Positions 1 through 13,258 of a stretch of DNA of 64,000 nucleotides are shown in pieces. The notes under the pieces were generated by a model that searched no databases, was not told the DNA's origin, and saw nothing but the letters and a program-made list of their open reading frames with translations. Source of the DNA: Bifidobacterium miconis (GTDB taxonomy: Bacteria; Actinomycetota; Actinomycetes; Actinomycetales; Bifidobacteriaceae); assembly GCF_019331735.1 (NCBI RefSeq), contig NZ_JAHBBH010000002.1:1-64000 (forward strand), in the 5' to 3' direction. Each line of letters begins with the position of its first letter. The first letter of the stretch is position 1. The position numbers and the translations under genes were made by a program.

Positions 1-127
1 ACAGGTACGATGGACGGCACGGTGGAAACCCGCGTTGAACGCGTTCGCCATCACCTTCGCCGATCGCTGGCCCGCCAGCGAGAACCAATAACCAAACCGC
101 CAGTTACACACTTAATGGGACAGTCCC
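1..127 (+). mobile_element. Right end of an IS256-type insertion sequence (left part outside window)
   Basis: The first 91 bases encode the tail of a Mutator/IS256-type transposase. After its stop codon come about 36 bases resembling the terminal inverted repeat of actinobacterial IS256 elements, with the reverse-strand motif GTCCCATTAAGTGTGTAA. The likely outer tip is GGGACAGTCCC at 117-127. The element stops 6-7 bases before the stop codon of the convergent gmk fusion gene. The exact boundary and any target-site duplication cannot be fixed because the other end is not in the window. Confidence 0.6.
2..91 (+). CDS. IS256-family transposase, C-terminal 29 residues only
   Basis: An open frame enters from the left edge and stops at TAA 89-91. 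It carries the sequence RWTARWKPALNAFAITFADR, which looks like the typical C-terminus of IS256/Mutator transposases (a Trp-Lys-Pro/Ala-Leu-Asn-x-Phe-Ala-Ile-x-Phe pattern). The catalytic DDE domain would lie outside the window, so whether the element is intact is unknown. The repeat-like end that follows directly supports the assignment. Confidence 0.6.
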   Translation, partial: QVRWTARWKPALNAFAITFADRWPASENQ

Positions 128-133
128 GCTCCA

Positions 134-2061
134 TCATTCGCTGATGCCGTATTCCTTTGCGATCAACGCCCACAACTCCTCCGCCGCCTTGTCGACGTTG
201 TCGTTGACGATGGTCACGTCGAATTCGCTTTCGGCGGCGAGCTCGACCTTGGCGGTTTCGAGGCGGCGCTTGCGCTGGGCTTCGGTTTCGGTGCCGCGGC
301 CGACGAGGCGGCGGACGAGTTCGTCGAAGCTCGGCGGCGCGATGAAGACGGACAGCACTTCGAGACCGAGGTCCTTGGCGGTTTCCTTGACGCGGCGCGC
401 GCCCTGCAAGTCGATTTCGAGGATCGTGGGCGTGCCTTCGGCCAGATGCTCCTCGACGGGCTTGAGCGGTGTGCCGTAATGGGCCATGCCGTGCACGACC
501 GCGGTTTCGAGGAACTCCCCCGCCGCTTCCTTGGCGATGAACTCGTCTTCGCTCATGAACCAGTAGTTGAGGCCGTTGACTTCGCCCGGACGCGGATCGC
601 GCGTGGTGGCGGAGACGGACACCCACACTTCGGGGTGCTTCTTGCGCAGCGCGTTCTCCACAGTGCCCTTGCCGACGCCGGCAGGACCGGTGAGCACGAG
701 CAAGCGGCCGCCGTGCATGGCCTGTTTCATCTGTTCCTCGCGTTCGTCCTGAACATTTTCGTCGGACACTTCGACGGTTTGCTTCCGCACTGTCGTTGCC
801 GCGGGAGCAGCCGTCGCCGCGGCGGCGACGGAGTCGGAGGCATCGTCACGGGCATCGTCGGCGGCGTTCGCAACACCGTCATCGGCCGGATGATCGGACG
901 TTTCGGTCGCGTCGGCCGTCTTTGCCGCGTCCGTCGCAATGCGGACGGGCTTCACGCCATCGGCGGTCGTGCTATCGCCTGCGGTATTGTCGGTCGGTTC
1001 GGCGGCGGCAACGACCGTGCCGTGGTCCGACTGTGCGAACGTTCCGGCAGCGGACGCGTCTGCGCTATCGGATATCGACGCGGCGGCAGATTGTGTAGAG
1101 GCTGCAGAGCCCATGTCCACGACGGTCGGCGCGTTCGTGTCGTGCGGGCGCTCGTCCGCGACCTTGGTCGCCTCGAGCAGCGCCTGACGCACGTCAAGCG
1201 AAATCGCCTCCGTGGCCTGCGACAGGGCGGCGATGTCCGGACCGTGCGAGGCGATGAAGCGCGACACGGTGACGAGCACGTTGCCGCGCGTGCCCTTGAA
1301 CACGGTGCGCAGGTCCTTGGCCTCGGCGCCCTGCCAGCCGTAACCGGGAGACAGGATCGGGCCGGTGAACCGCGCGGGGTCGACGCCGCTGTCGTTGATC
1401 CACTGGCCGATGGTCGCGCCGATGATCAGGCCGACGGAACCCATGCCATCGATGCCCTCATTGAACTTCTGCACGGTGCTGGCCACGCCGTACGCCACGG
1501 TTTTGCCCTTGTAGTCGCCGTTCTGGCGAATGGCGGTCTGCAGGCTGGCGCCCTCCTCGTTCGAGGTGAGGGAGGCGACGAACACGCCGCGGCCGTTGTT
1601 GAGCGCGTCGTTGATCACGCCGCCGAGCGAACGCGCGCCGTAGTACGGCAGCAATGTGATCGCGTCGGCGAGCAGCGGGGCGCCCGGCTTGAAGTAGGCG
1701 TCCGAAATCGCGGAGATCGTCGTGGACAGGCCGCCGTGCAGGCAGTCGACGATGGTGATGATGCCCATCTGGCGAGCCGCGTACAGCACGCGCTCGAGCG
1801 CGGCGAATCCCTTGGATCCGTAGCGCTCGAACATCGAGGACTGGAATTTGACGGCGGCGGCGCGGCCGGACGCGGCCTGCAGCATGCGCATGGCATACAG
1901 CTCCGCGCCCTCCGCATCGACGTTGTAGCCCCAGTCAGTGAGGAGCTTGCGATGCGGGTCGATTCCTACGCACAACGGGCCGTACTTGGCCATTGAATTG
2001 CTCAGGCGCAGACCGAAGTCCGAGCGCTGAGCTTGCTGCTCTTCACTGCTGAGGCTGTTGA

Positions 2062-2065
<4 letters not shown>
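134..2065 (-). CDS. gmk: Fusion: degenerate OMP-decarboxylase-like domain + guanylate kinase
   Basis: This is one 643-residue open frame. Residues ~15-300 align with actinobacterial type-2 orotidine-5'-phosphate decarboxylase (PyrF): GIDPH at 34-38, VKFQ at 72-75, and a PGYGWQGA phosphate loop at 240-247. The catalytic motif, normally DAKRGDI, reads DCLHGGL at 107-113, so the first Asp is kept but the catalytic Lys is Leu109 and the second Asp is Gly112. OMP decarboxylation therefore looks unlikely. Residues ~305-445 are an Ala/Asp/Thr-rich linker. Residues ~450-643 are a complete guanylate kinase (GMP + ATP to GDP + ADP) with P-loop GPAGVGKGT at 460-468. The start overlaps the carB stop by 4 bases (ATGA), which suggests translational coupling. 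An IS end lies just past its stop codon. The kinase call is firm; the role of the PyrF-like half is unknown. Confidence 0.9.
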
Positions 2066-5440
<3,375 letters not shown>

Positions 5441-5448
<8 letters not shown>

Positions 5449-6670
5449 TGCGCTTCTCCTCCTTGGCAGTCTTCGTCGTCTTCATCAGGTCGACGAAACG
5501 GTCGAACAGATATGCGGCGTCATGCGGGCCGGCCGCCGCCTCCGGGTGGTACTGGACGGAGAACGCGGGGATGTCCACGCACTGCAGTCCCTCGACCACG
5601 TCGTCGTTGAGATCGATGTGCGAGACGAACACCTTGCCGTACTTGCCGTGCTCGTACGGGGCGTCGACCGGGTCGCCGATCGGCGCGTCCACGGCGAAGC
5701 CGTGGTTGTGCGCGGTGACCTCGACCTTGCCGGTGGTCACGTCCTTGACCGGCTGGTTGATGCCGCGGTGACCGAACTTGAGCTTGTAGGTGCCGAAGCC
5801 GAGCGCACGGCCGAGCAGCTGGTTGCCGAAGCAGATGCCGAAGAACGGGTAGCCGGCGTCGAGCACCTTGCGCAGCAGCTCGACCTCGGGGCCGGCCTGC
5901 TCCGGGTCGCCCGGGCCGTTGGAGAAGAACACGCCGTCCGGGTTGAGGTCTTCGATCTCCTCGAACGTGATGGTGGACGGCACGACGTGCACGCGGCAGC
6001 CTCGCTCGGCCATGCGGTGCGGCGTCATGGCCTTGATGCCGAGGTCGACGGCGGCGACGGTGAACAGCGGCTCCTTGCCCTCGAACTCGCCGCACGGCTC
6101 GATGGTGTACGTTTCCTTGGTGCTGACCTCGTCGTAGAGGCTCAGGCCCTTCATCTGCGGCGTGGCCTTGACCTCGGCCAGCATGGACGCGACGGAGCGC
6201 AGCGTGCCGGTGCCCTCGTCGATCAGGGCGTCGCCGGAGAAGATGGCCGCGCGCATCACGCCGGCGGTGCGCAGGTGACGCACCAGCTTGCGCGTGTCGA
6301 TATGGCACAGGCCGACGATGCCCTCGCGCTTGAGATCGTCGTCGAGCGAGCCGGTGGCGCGCCAGTTGCTCACGGTCGGGCTGGGATCGCGCACGATGTA
6401 GCCGGCGACCCAGATGCGCGACGATTCGGGATCCTCCTGATTGATTCCGGTGTCCCCGATGTGCGGGAACGTCTGCACCACGATCTGCCGATCGTAGCTC
6501 GGATCAGTCAGCGTCTCCTGGTAGCCGGTCATGCCGGTTGCGAACACGATTTCGCCGCTGGTCTTGCCGATGGCGCCGTAGGGGTCTCCCACATACACTT
6601 GCCCGTCCTCAAGAACAAGAACGGCTTCATCAGGGGAAAAACTCACGGCTTCGGAATCAATCTGGTTCAC
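5441..6670 (-). CDS. carA: Carbamoyl-phosphate synthase small (glutaminase) subunit
   Basis: The 409-residue protein hydrolyses glutamine and channels ammonia to CarB. The N-terminal CPSase small domain includes [21 protein letters not shown]. The C-terminal class I amidotransferase domain has the nucleophile motif [15 protein letters not shown] and the [12 protein letters not shown]is-Glu motif. I chose GTG at 6668-6670 as start because AAGGGGG lies 5 bases upstream; a TTG one codon earlier is the alternative. It overlaps carB by 8 bases and follows nusB after a 93-base gap, which may carry its own promoter. Confidence 0.97.
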
Positions 6671-6763
6671 CAAAACCCCCTTAATTACTCGGGATATTCG
6701 TCACTCACGATAGCGGCCGGCGGGGACTGGCGAACCCGAACGAAACCGCTGGAAATGTGCTGT

Positions 6764-7309
6764 TTATTCGGACTCGCCGGTCGCTGCGGCGGACGTTTCG
6801 CCGGTCTGTTCGGACTGCCCGTCCTGCTCGGACGGCTGTTCGCCGGACTGGTCGGCGTCGTCGGAGCCGTCGGTCTGCGCGGGCTGCGACGGACCGTCGT
6901 CGACGGGACGTTCGATGTCGTTGCACACGGCGCTCAGCAGGCCGTGGATGAATGCCGGGGAATCGTCGTCGCACAGGGTCTTCGCGAGGCTCAGGGCCTC
7001 GTCGATGGCGACCTTGTTCGGCACTTCGTCGTTGAACAGGATCTCCCACACGGCGATGCGCAGAATGTTGCGGTCGACGACCGGCATGCGCCAGACCTTC
7101 CAACCGGTGGAATGGTCGTTCAGCGTGCGGTCGATGTCACGACGGTGCTCGGCGACGCCGCGCACGATGTCGATGGCGTAATCGGGAAGCGGGGTCTGCG
7201 CGCCCGGCTCGGCGATGCGCTCAGCAAGAAGGGACAGGATATCCTGTCCCTTCTCATCCGCTTCGTACAACGTGTTCAGAGCCCTCTTGCGGGCGGTGGA
7301 ACGTGCCAT
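6764..7309 (-). CDS. nusB: Transcription antitermination factor NusB
   Basis: The protein is 181 residues. The N-terminal MARSTARKRALNTLYEADEKG is the characteristic NusB RNA-binding start, and the helical body contains DRNILRIAVWEILF and KVAIDEALSLAKTLCDDDSPAFIHGLL, both family hallmarks. NusB binds boxA RNA with S10 (NusE) to promote antitermination in rRNA operons. The last ~40 residues are an acidic Ser/Gln/Asp/Glu-rich tail that goes beyond the usual ~140 residues. It sits between efp (45-base gap) and carA, an order common in Gram-positive genomes. Confidence 0.95.
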   Translation of the reverse strand: MARSTARKRALNTLYEADEKGQDILSLLAERIAEPGAQTPLPDYAIDIVRGVAEHRRDIDRTLNDHSTGWKVWRMPVVDRNILRIAVWEILFNDEVPNKVAIDEALSLAKTLCDDDSPAFIHGLLSAVCNDIERPVDDGPSQPAQTDGSDDADQSGEQPSEQDGQSEQTGETSAAATGESE

Positions 7310-7354
7310 GAAGCTCTCTATTCCTTTGGTCCCAGCGGATCTAGCGCCCGCGGA

Positions 7355-7921
7355 TCAGTTGTTTTCGCGGCCGAGGTAGGAGCCGTCGCGGGTGTCGACC
7401 TTGACCTTCTCGCCCTCGTTGATGAACAGCGGGACCTGGATCTCGGCGCCGGTCTCCACGGTGGCCGGCTTGGTGCCGGCGTTGGAGCGGTTGCCCTGCA
7501 GGCCCGGCTCGGTGTGGGTGATGGTCAGGATCACGGAGGCCGGCAGTTCAACGGACAGCGGGGTGCCGTCGTGGAAGGAGACCACGCAGTCGGTGCCCTC
7601 GAGCAGGTACTTGGCCTGATCGCCGACCAGCGACTTCGGGATGTAGATCTGGTCGTAGGTGGTCATGTCCATGAAGACGAAGTTCTCGCCGTCCTCGTAG
7701 GAGTACTGCAGGTTGCGGTTGTCGACGGTCTCGAACTCCATCTTCATGCCCGCGTTGAAGGTCTTGTCGACGATCTTGCCGGACAGGACGTTCTTGATGG
7801 TGGTGCGCACGAAGGCGGGGCCCTTGCCCGGCTTGACGTGCTGGAACTTGGTGACGGTCCACAGCTGGCCGTCGAGGTTCAGGACGGAACCGTTCTTGAT
7901 GTCATTGGTAGTCTGTGCCAC
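7355..7921 (-). CDS. efp: Elongation factor P
   Basis: The 188-residue protein relieves ribosome stalling at polyproline stretches. The KOW-like N-domain has the conserved loop [17 protein letters not shown], where the lysine at the loop tip (KPGKGPA) is the usual modification or contact residue. Two OB domains follow and end in [16 protein letters not shown]. The start is GTG at 7919-7921, with AGGTGATC a few bases upstream. It is the first gene of the efp-nusB-carA-carB-gmk run. A CATAAT element on the minus strand at 7979-7984 could be its -10 box. Confidence 0.97.
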   Translation of the reverse strand: MAQTTNDIKNGSVLNLDGQLWTVTKFQHVKPGKGPAFVRTTIKNVLSGKIVDKTFNAGMKMEFETVDNRNLQYSYEDGENFVFMDMTTYDQIYIPKSLVGDQAKYLLEGTDCVVSFHDGTPLSVELPASVILTITHTEPGLQGNRSNAGTKPATVETGAEIQVPLFINEGEKVKVDTRDGSYLGRENN

Positions 7922-7978
7922 GATTGATCACCTATTCGTTTGATTGAATGTGCGTGAAGCTTAAAAATAGCCTTCGCT

Positions 7979-7984
7979 ATTATG
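7979..7984 (-). promoter_or_regulatory. Candidate -10 element for efp
   Basis: The minus strand reads CATAAT about 58 bases before the efp GTG, in the only AT-rich stretch of the tuf-efp gap. No convincing -35 box is seen, so this is tentative. Confidence 0.3.
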
Positions 7985-8035
7985 TCATACCGCCTATACA
8001 GGCGTTTCCCGGACTGTTTCGGGACGCTCCCGATA

Positions 8036-8077
8036 TGAGAAACCCCCTGAATCCATGAGGATTCAGGGGGTTTCTCA
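8036..8077 (-). terminator. Intrinsic terminator after tuf
   Basis: A near-perfect hairpin has arms TGAGAAACCCCCTGAATCC and its complement and a 4-base ATGA loop, 41 bases past the tuf stop. Its base is A/T-rich on both sides, so it could act in either direction. It separates the str operon from efp. Confidence 0.85.
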
Positions 8078-8117
8078 GAACGCTAGTTCGAGCGCGTCAC
8101 GACGCTCGCTGATGGAA

Positions 8118-9317
8118 TCAGGCGAGGATCTTGGTGACACGGCCCGAGCCGACGGTGTGGCCACCCTCACGCACGGCGAAGGTCAGGCCCTCCTCCATAG
8201 CGATCGGCTGGATCAGCTCGACGGTGAAGGTCGCGTGATCGCCCGGCTGGACCATCTCGACGCCTTCCGGCAGCTCGATGACGCCGGTGACGTCGGTGGT
8301 GCGGAAGTAGAACTGCGGACGGTAGTTGGAGAAGAACGGCGAGTGACGGCCGCCCTCATCCTTGGTCAGCACGTAGACTTCGCCCTCGAACTTGGTGTGC
8401 GGGGTGACGGAGCCCGGCTTGGCCACAACCTGGCCACGCTCGACATCGGTACGGTTGATGCCGCGGAGCAGCAGACCGGTGTTGTCGCCAGCCTCGCAGG
8501 CGTCCATGGTCTTGTGGAACGTCTCGATGGAGGTGACGGTGGTGGTCTGGGTCGGACGGATGCCGACGATCTCGACCGGGGTGTTGACGGCCAGCTGGCC
8601 ACGCTCAACACGACCGGTGACGACGGTGCCACGGCCGGAGATGGTGAAGACGTCCTCGATCGGCATCAGGAACGGCTTGTCGAGGTCGTGGACCGGGGTC
8701 GGGATGTACTCGTCGACGGCGTCCATGAGCTTCTTGATCTGCTCAACCCACTTCTCGTGATCCGGAGCGTCATCGTGCAGAGCGCCGTAGGCGGACACGC
8801 GGATGACCGGGCAGTCGCGATCGAAGCCGTTCTCGTCGAGGAGGTCACGGACCTCTTCCTCAACGAGCTCGATGAGCTCCTCGTCCTCGACCATGTCGCA
8901 CTTGTTCAGAGCAACCAGGATCTTCGGGACGCCCACCTGGCGGGCGAGCAGCACGTGCTCGCGGGTCTGGGCCATCGGGCCGTCGGTGGCGGCCACAACG
9001 AGGATGGCGCCATCCATCTGGGCGGCACCGGTGATCATGTTCTTCACGAAGTCGGCGTGGCCCGGGCAGTCCACGTGAGCGTAGTGACGCTTCGCGGTCT
9101 GGTACTCGATGTGGGCGATGTTGATGGTGATACCACGCTGCTGCTCTTCCGGAGCGGCGTCGATCTGGTTGAAGTCGTACTCCGGGTTGAGATCCGGGTA
9201 CTCCTCGTGCAGGACCTTGGAGATGGCCGCGGTCAGGGTCGTCTTGCCGTGATCGACGTGGCCGATGGTACCGATGTTAACGTGCGGCTTAGTACGCTCG
9301 TACTTTTCCTTTGCCAT
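8118..9317 (-). CDS. tuf: Elongation factor Tu
   Basis: The 399-residue GTPase delivers aminoacyl-tRNA to the ribosome. The motifs are complete: G1 GHVDHGKT near residue 19, switch I RGITIN, G3 DCPGHADF, G4 NKCD, and the C-terminal [24 protein letters not shown]. The ribosome site AGGAGGACAAAAGTA precedes the ATG. It is the last gene of the str operon, 174 bases after fusA, with a hairpin in the gap and a terminator behind it. The length matches the family. Confidence 0.99.
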   Translation of the reverse strand: MAKEKYERTKPHVNIGTIGHVDHGKTTLTAAISKVLHEEYPDLNPEYDFNQIDAAPEEQQRGITINIAHIEYQTAKRHYAHVDCPGHADFVKNMITGAAQMDGAILVVAATDGPMAQTREHVLLARQVGVPKILVALNKCDMVEDEELIELVEEEVRDLLDENGFDRDCPVIRVSAYGALHDDAPDHEKWVEQIKKLMDAVDEYIPTPVHDLDKPFLMPIEDVFTISGRGTVVTGRVERGQLAVNTPVEIVGIRPTQTTTVTSIETFHKTMDACEAGDNTGLLLRGINRTDVERGQVVAKPGSVTPHTKFEGEVYVLTKDEGGRHSPFFSNYRPQFYFRTTDVTGVIELPEGVEMVQPGDHATFTVELIQPIAMEEGLTFAVREGGHTVGSGRVTKILA

Positions 9318-9426
9318 TACTTTTGTCCTCCTGGACGTCTCGTGTAGTAAAAACCCCGGCTTGTGGCCCGGGCACTCGCTACAGTTTACTGGGTTTCTGG
9401 GTTATGTGCCACTTTGGAGCCAGAAC

Positions 9427-9460
9427 CCAGTCAGCGCTACACGATATTAGCGCTGACTGG
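9427..9460 (-). other. Perfect 13-bp inverted repeat in the fusA-tuf gap
   Basis: The arms CCAGTCAGCGCTA and TAGCGCTGACTGG flank an 8-base loop (CACGATAT), about 30 bases past the fusA stop. No T-run follows on the transcribed strand, so it is more likely an mRNA processing or stability hairpin, or a weak attenuator, than a full terminator. Confidence 0.6.
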
Positions 9461-9491
9461 AGACACTGGCGAGCCTCAATGGCAGCGCGTG

Positions 9492-11621
9492 TCACTCGCC
9501 GCGCTGGGCCTTGACGATCTCGTCGGAGACCGACTTCGGGACCTCGGCGTAGGAGTCCATCTGCATGGTGAACATGGCGCGGCCCTGGGTCTTGGAACGC
9601 AGGTCGCCGATGTAGCCGAACATCTCGGACAGCGGGACCTTGGCGTCGATGACCTTGACGCCGGTGGCGTCGGTCATGGACTGGATGTTGCCACGACGCT
9701 GGTTCAGATCGCCGATGACGTCGCCCATGTACTCCTCCGGAGTACGGACCTCGACGGCCATGATCGGCTCGAGGATGACCGGCTTGGCCTTCGGAGCGGC
9801 TTCCTTGAACGCCATGGAACCGGCGATCTTGAAGGCCATTTCGGAGGAATCGACCGGGTGCATCTGGCCGTCGTACACGGTGGCCTTGACGCCCACGACC
9901 GGGAAGCCGGCAAGCACGCCGGATTCCATAGCTTCCTTGACACCGGCCTCGATGGGTCCGATGAACTCGGCGGAGATGTGGCCGCCGGTGACCTCGTTGA
10001 CGAACTCGAACGTCTCGCCGGCCTCGGTGTCGAGCGGCTCGAAGTTCATGAACACCTTTGCGAACTGGCCGGAACCACCGGTCTGCTTCTTGTGGGTGTA
10101 CACTTCGTTCATCACGGCCTTGCGGATGGTCTCGCGGTAGGCGACCTGCGGCTTGCCGACGTTGCACTCGACCTTGAACTCGCGGCGCATACGGTCGACG
10201 ATGATGTCGAGCTGGAGCTCGCCCATGCCGGCGATCAGGGTCTGGCCGGACTCCTCGTCGGTGGTGACCTGGAAGGTCGGATCCTCGTCGGAGAGCTTCG
10301 CGAGGGCGATGCCCATCTTCTCCTGGTCGGCCTTGGTCTTCGGCTCCACGGCCACCTGGATGACCGGGTCCGGGAAGGTCATGGACTCGAGGGAGATCGG
10401 GGCGGACTCAGCGCACAGGGTGTCACCGGTGGACACGTTCTTCAGACCGACGAACGTGTAGATGTTGCCGGCTTCGGCGGCGTCGACCGGGTTCTCCTTG
10501 TCGGCGTGCATCTGGAAGATCTTGCCGATGCGCTCCTTCTTGCCCTTGGTGGAGTCGAGCACGTTGTCGCCCGGCTTGACGGAGCCGGAGTAGACGCGCA
10601 CGAACACGAGCTTGCCGTAGAACGGGTGCGTGGAGATCTTGAAGACGAGGGCCGCGAACGGATCGGAGACCAGCGGCTTGCGGTCGATCTCGACGGACTC
10701 GTCGCCCGGCTTGAAGCCCTTGATGGACGGCACGTCCTCCGGGGAGGGCAGGTAGTCCACAACGGCGTCGAGCATCGGCTGCACGCCCTTGTCCTTGAAC
10801 GCGGAACCGCAGAGCACCGGGTAGGCGCGACGCTCGATGGTGAGCTGGCGGATGCCCGCGCGGATCTCCTCTTCGGTCAGCTCGCCGGCCTCGAGGTACT
10901 TCTCGGTCAGCTCGTCGCTGGCCTCGGCCACGTCGTCGAGCAGCTGGGCGCGGTACTCCTCGGCCTTGTCCTGCAGGTCGGCCGGGATGTCAGTGGTGTC
11001 GTAGTGGGCACCCTGATCGGTGGAAACGTCGTTCCACACGTAGGCCTTCATGCGGATCAGGTCGACGACGCCGGCGAAGTCGTTCTCGGCGCCGATCGGC
11101 AGCTGGACGACGAGCGGCTTGGCGCCGAGCTTGTCCTTGATGGTCTGCACGGAGAAGTAGAAGTCGGCGCCGAGCTTGTCCATCTTGTTGATGAAGCAGA
11201 TACGCGGAACGCCGTACTTGTCGGCCTGACGCCACACGGTCTCGGACTGCGGCTCCACGCCTTCCTTGCCGTCGAAGACGGCGACGGCACCATCGAGGAC
11301 GCGCAGGGAGCGCTCCACCTCGGCCGTGAAGTCCACGTGGCCCGGGGTATCGATGATGTTGATCTGGAACTTGTCCTTGGTGTCGTGCGTCTGGCGGTTC
11401 CAGAAGCAGGTGGTGGCGGCGGACTGGATGGTGATGCCGCGCTCCTGCTCCTGAGCCATGAAGTCCATCGTCGAGGCGCCATCGTGGGTCTCACCGATCT
11501 TGTAGTTCTTGCCGGTGTAGAAGAGGATGCGCTCGGTGGTGGTGGTCTTACCGGCATCGATGTGGGCCATGATGCCGATGTTGCGGATCATGTGCAGATC
11601 CGTAAGCACGTCAAGTGCCAT
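9492..11621 (-). CDS. fusA: Elongation factor G
   Basis: The 709-residue translocase GTPase has G1 AHIDAGKTT near residue 20, switch [17 protein letters not shown]3 DTPGHVDF and G4 [10 protein letters not shown]. The domain IV segment [13 protein letters not shown] and a domain V ending [12 protein letters not shown] are both present. Length and domain order are those of canonical EF-G1 rather than EF-G2 or TetM-type proteins. The ATG follows an AAGGA site, 30 bases after rpsG. Confidence 0.99.
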   Translation of the reverse strand: MALDVLTDLHMIRNIGIMAHIDAGKTTTTERILFYTGKNYKIGETHDGASTMDFMAQEQERGITIQSAATTCFWNRQTHDTKDKFQINIIDTPGHVDFTAEVERSLRVLDGAVAVFDGKEGVEPQSETVWRQADKYGVPRICFINKMDKLGADFYFSVQTIKDKLGAKPLVVQLPIGAENDFAGVVDLIRMKAYVWNDVSTDQGAHYDTTDIPADLQDKAEEYRAQLLDDVAEASDELTEKYLEAGELTEEEIRAGIRQLTIERRAYPVLCGSAFKDKGVQPMLDAVVDYLPSPEDVPSIKGFKPGDESVEIDRKPLVSDPFAALVFKISTHPFYGKLVFVRVYSGSVKPGDNVLDSTKGKKERIGKIFQMHADKENPVDAAEAGNIYTFVGLKNVSTGDTLCAESAPISLESMTFPDPVIQVAVEPKTKADQEKMGIALAKLSDEDPTFQVTTDEESGQTLIAGMGELQLDIIVDRMRREFKVECNVGKPQVAYRETIRKAVMNEVYTHKKQTGGSGQFAKVFMNFEPLDTEAGETFEFVNEVTGGHISAEFIGPIEAGVKEAMESGVLAGFPVVGVKATVYDGQMHPVDSSEMAFKIAGSMAFKEAAPKAKPVILEPIMAVEVRTPEEYMGDVIGDLNQRRGNIQSMTDATGVKVIDAKVPLSEMFGYIGDLRSKTQGRAMFTMQMDSYAEVPKSVSDEIVKAQRGE

Positions 11622-11651
11622 TTGCTATTCCTTAGCTCTCGTTCTTGGAAA

Positions 11652-12122
11652 TTACCAGCGGTAGTGAGCGAAGGCCTTGTTGGCCTCTGCCATCTTATGA
11701 GTATCCTCGCGGCGCTTGACAGAAGCACCGAGGCCGTTGGAGGCGTCGAGGATCTCGTTGGCGAGACGCTCGGCCATGGTCTTCTCGCGACGGGCGCGGG
11801 AGAAGTCGGTCAGCCAGCGCAGGGACAGCGTGTTGGCGCGGTTCGGCTTGACCTCGACCGGGACCTGGTAGGTCGCACCGCCGACGCGGCGGGAACGGAC
11901 CTCGAGGGACGGACGGATGTTGTCGAGGGCGCGCTTCAGGACAGCGACCGGCTCCTGGTCGGTCTTTTCCTTGACCATGTCGAGCGCGGAGTACACGATG
12001 TCCTCGGCGATCGACTTCTTGCCGTCGAGCAGGATCTTGTTGATGAGCTGAGCCACGACGGTCGAGCCGTAGATCGGATCGGGCAGCAGCGTGTGCTTCT
12101 TAGCGGGGCCTTTACGTGACAT
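11652..12122 (-). CDS. rpsG: 30S ribosomal protein S7
   Basis: The 156-residue protein nucleates assembly of the 30S head and binds the 3' domain of 16S rRNA. The N-terminal [19 protein letters not shown], the central [11 protein letters not shown] and the terminal [14 protein letters not shown] are family signatures. The start lies 5 bases downstream of the rpsL stop, so the genes are co-transcribed and probably translationally coupled. Confidence 0.99.
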   Translation of the reverse strand: MSRKGPAKKHTLLPDPIYGSTVVAQLINKILLDGKKSIAEDIVYSALDMVKEKTDQEPVAVLKRALDNIRPSLEVRSRRVGGATYQVPVEVKPNRANTLSLRWLTDFSRARREKTMAERLANEILDASNGLGASVKRREDTHKMAEANKAFAHYRW

Positions 12123-12127
12123 ATCTC

Positions 12128-12499
12128 TTACTTCGCCTTCTTTGCTCCGTACAGGGAACGACCCTGCTTGCGGTCCTTGACACCCTGGGTATCGAGCGCG
12201 CCACGCACGATGTGGTAGCGCACGCCCGGCAGATCCTTCACACGGCCGCCGCGCACGAGCACGATGGAGTGCTCCTGCAGGTTGTGGCCCTCGCCCGGGA
12301 TGTAGGCGGTGACTTCGATGCCCGAGGACAGGCGCACACGGGCGACCTTACGCAGAGCCGAGTTCGGCTTCTTCGGGGTGGTGGTGTAGACACGGGTGCA
12401 CACGCCGCGACGCAGCGGGCTGCCCTTGAGCGCCAAAGTCTTCGACTTCTTCGGCTTCGGCGAACGTCCCTTGCGGACGAGCTGTTCAATAGTAGGCAA
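12128..12499 (-). CDS. rpsL: 30S ribosomal protein S12
   Basis: The 123-residue decoding-centre protein contains [20 protein letters not shown] and [19 protein letters not shown], which carry the Lys positions of streptomycin-resistance fame (KPNSALRK and PGVRYH regions). The start codon is TTG, with GGAG eight bases upstream; the protein begins [12 protein letters not shown]. It is the first gene of the rpsL-rpsG-fusA-tuf operon. Confidence 0.98.
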   Translation of the reverse strand: MPTIEQLVRKGRSPKPKKSKTLALKGSPLRRGVCTRVYTTTPKKPNSALRKVARVRLSSGIEVTAYIPGEGHNLQEHSIVLVRGGRVKDLPGVRYHIVRGALDTQGVKDRKQGRSLYGAKKAK

Positions 12500-12894
12500 C
12501 TTGAATTCTCCGATTCAGTGGTTTCTCTTGTTTCCGTGGGACCGCCGCACTGCGCCCACACTTTGCCCACTGATCGACAGATCGGTCAAAGATAGCCACA
12601 GTCCACCGGCCCGATGGCCCGATCCTCTTTCACAGTCCGCATTACTGCGCGCGATCCATTCGATTCACGGGATATCCCAACCCGCACGCCTGTCACATAA
12701 GGCATGCCGTTGGCACACACGAATATCCATAATACGGAAACCCTCGACATGCGACACGCCAGACACCGTTATCATGCGTCGCTCGTCTGGTCCATAACCC
12801 CGATTGGCTTACGCCACCCTATGCGGCACGAGCACTAACGGACCCGGAGCAACAAAGCACGACCGCCGAGAGTCGTTCCAGACCAAGAAACAGA
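12500..12894 (-). promoter_or_regulatory. Intergenic region upstream of rpsL with a candidate promoter
   Basis: About 400 bases hold no believable gene. On the minus strand, TTGACC (12584-12589) and CAAAGT (12560-12565) are 18 bases apart and could be the -35/-10 of the str operon, giving a leader of about 55 bases. The remainder, up to the tRNA-His terminator, shows nothing I can name. Confidence 0.35.
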
Positions 12895-12922
12895 AAAGCC
12901 CGGAACCGAAGTCCCGGGCTTT
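12895..12922 (-). terminator. Intrinsic terminator after tRNA-His
   Basis: The hairpin AAAGCCCGG / CCGGGCTTT is followed by a T-run on the minus strand (AAAA at 12894-12897), starting 6 bases past the tRNA 3' end. Confidence 0.85.
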
Positions 12923-12927
12923 AGCGG

Positions 12928-13001
12928 GGTGGCTAACGCGGCTCGAACGCGCGACCTGCTGAACCACAATCAGCTGCTCTACCAACTGAGCTATAGCCAC
13001 C
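12928..13001 (-). tRNA. tRNA-His (GTG anticodon)
   Basis: On the minus strand the acceptor stem GTGGCTA/TAGCCAC carries an extra 5' G opposite C73, the identity element of tRNA-His. The D-loop AGCTCAGTTGGTAGAGC, the anticodon arm CTGATTGTGGTTCAG with anticodon GTG, and the T-arm GTTCGAGCC are all clear. CCA is not encoded. A TATAGT -10-like box lies at 13046-13051, and a terminator follows. Confidence 0.95.
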
Positions 13002-13045
13002 ATCGTTGTCCCCCGCACCAGCAGTGCGCTAGGCAACAGATGGAT

Positions 13046-13051
13046 ACTATA
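13046..13051 (-). promoter_or_regulatory. Candidate -10 element for tRNA-His
   Basis: TATAGT on the minus strand, 45 bases before the mature tRNA 5' end, implies a short 5' leader removed by RNase P. No strong -35 is seen. Confidence 0.4.
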
Positions 13052-13247
13052 CACGAACCTTTGAGATATGCCACTTCGGCGTGTCGCGACGGTTCCACTA
13101 CGTACCCACGCGTCCGATCATGTGCGTTTTCCAGATGCAAAACAGCCTGCATGTGCGATTTCGTTCACTTGGTGAACCTTAAGCAAACACTTGAAAACAT
13201 TGGGCTGACACGCCGTCATACCCACCGTGTCTGATCACTTAGCGGGG

Positions 13248-13253
13248 TATACT
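13248..13253 (+). promoter_or_regulatory. Candidate -10 element (TATACT) of the structured RNA
   Basis: TATACT places a start site near 13260, exactly where stem A of the predicted RNA begins. The -35 region is not consensus. Confidence 0.5.
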
Positions 13254-13258
13254 ATTAC

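Noticed and set aside
12809..13054. 81-codon frame covering tRNA-His
   Set aside because: It overlaps a clear tRNA and its terminator and has no ribosome site or family match.
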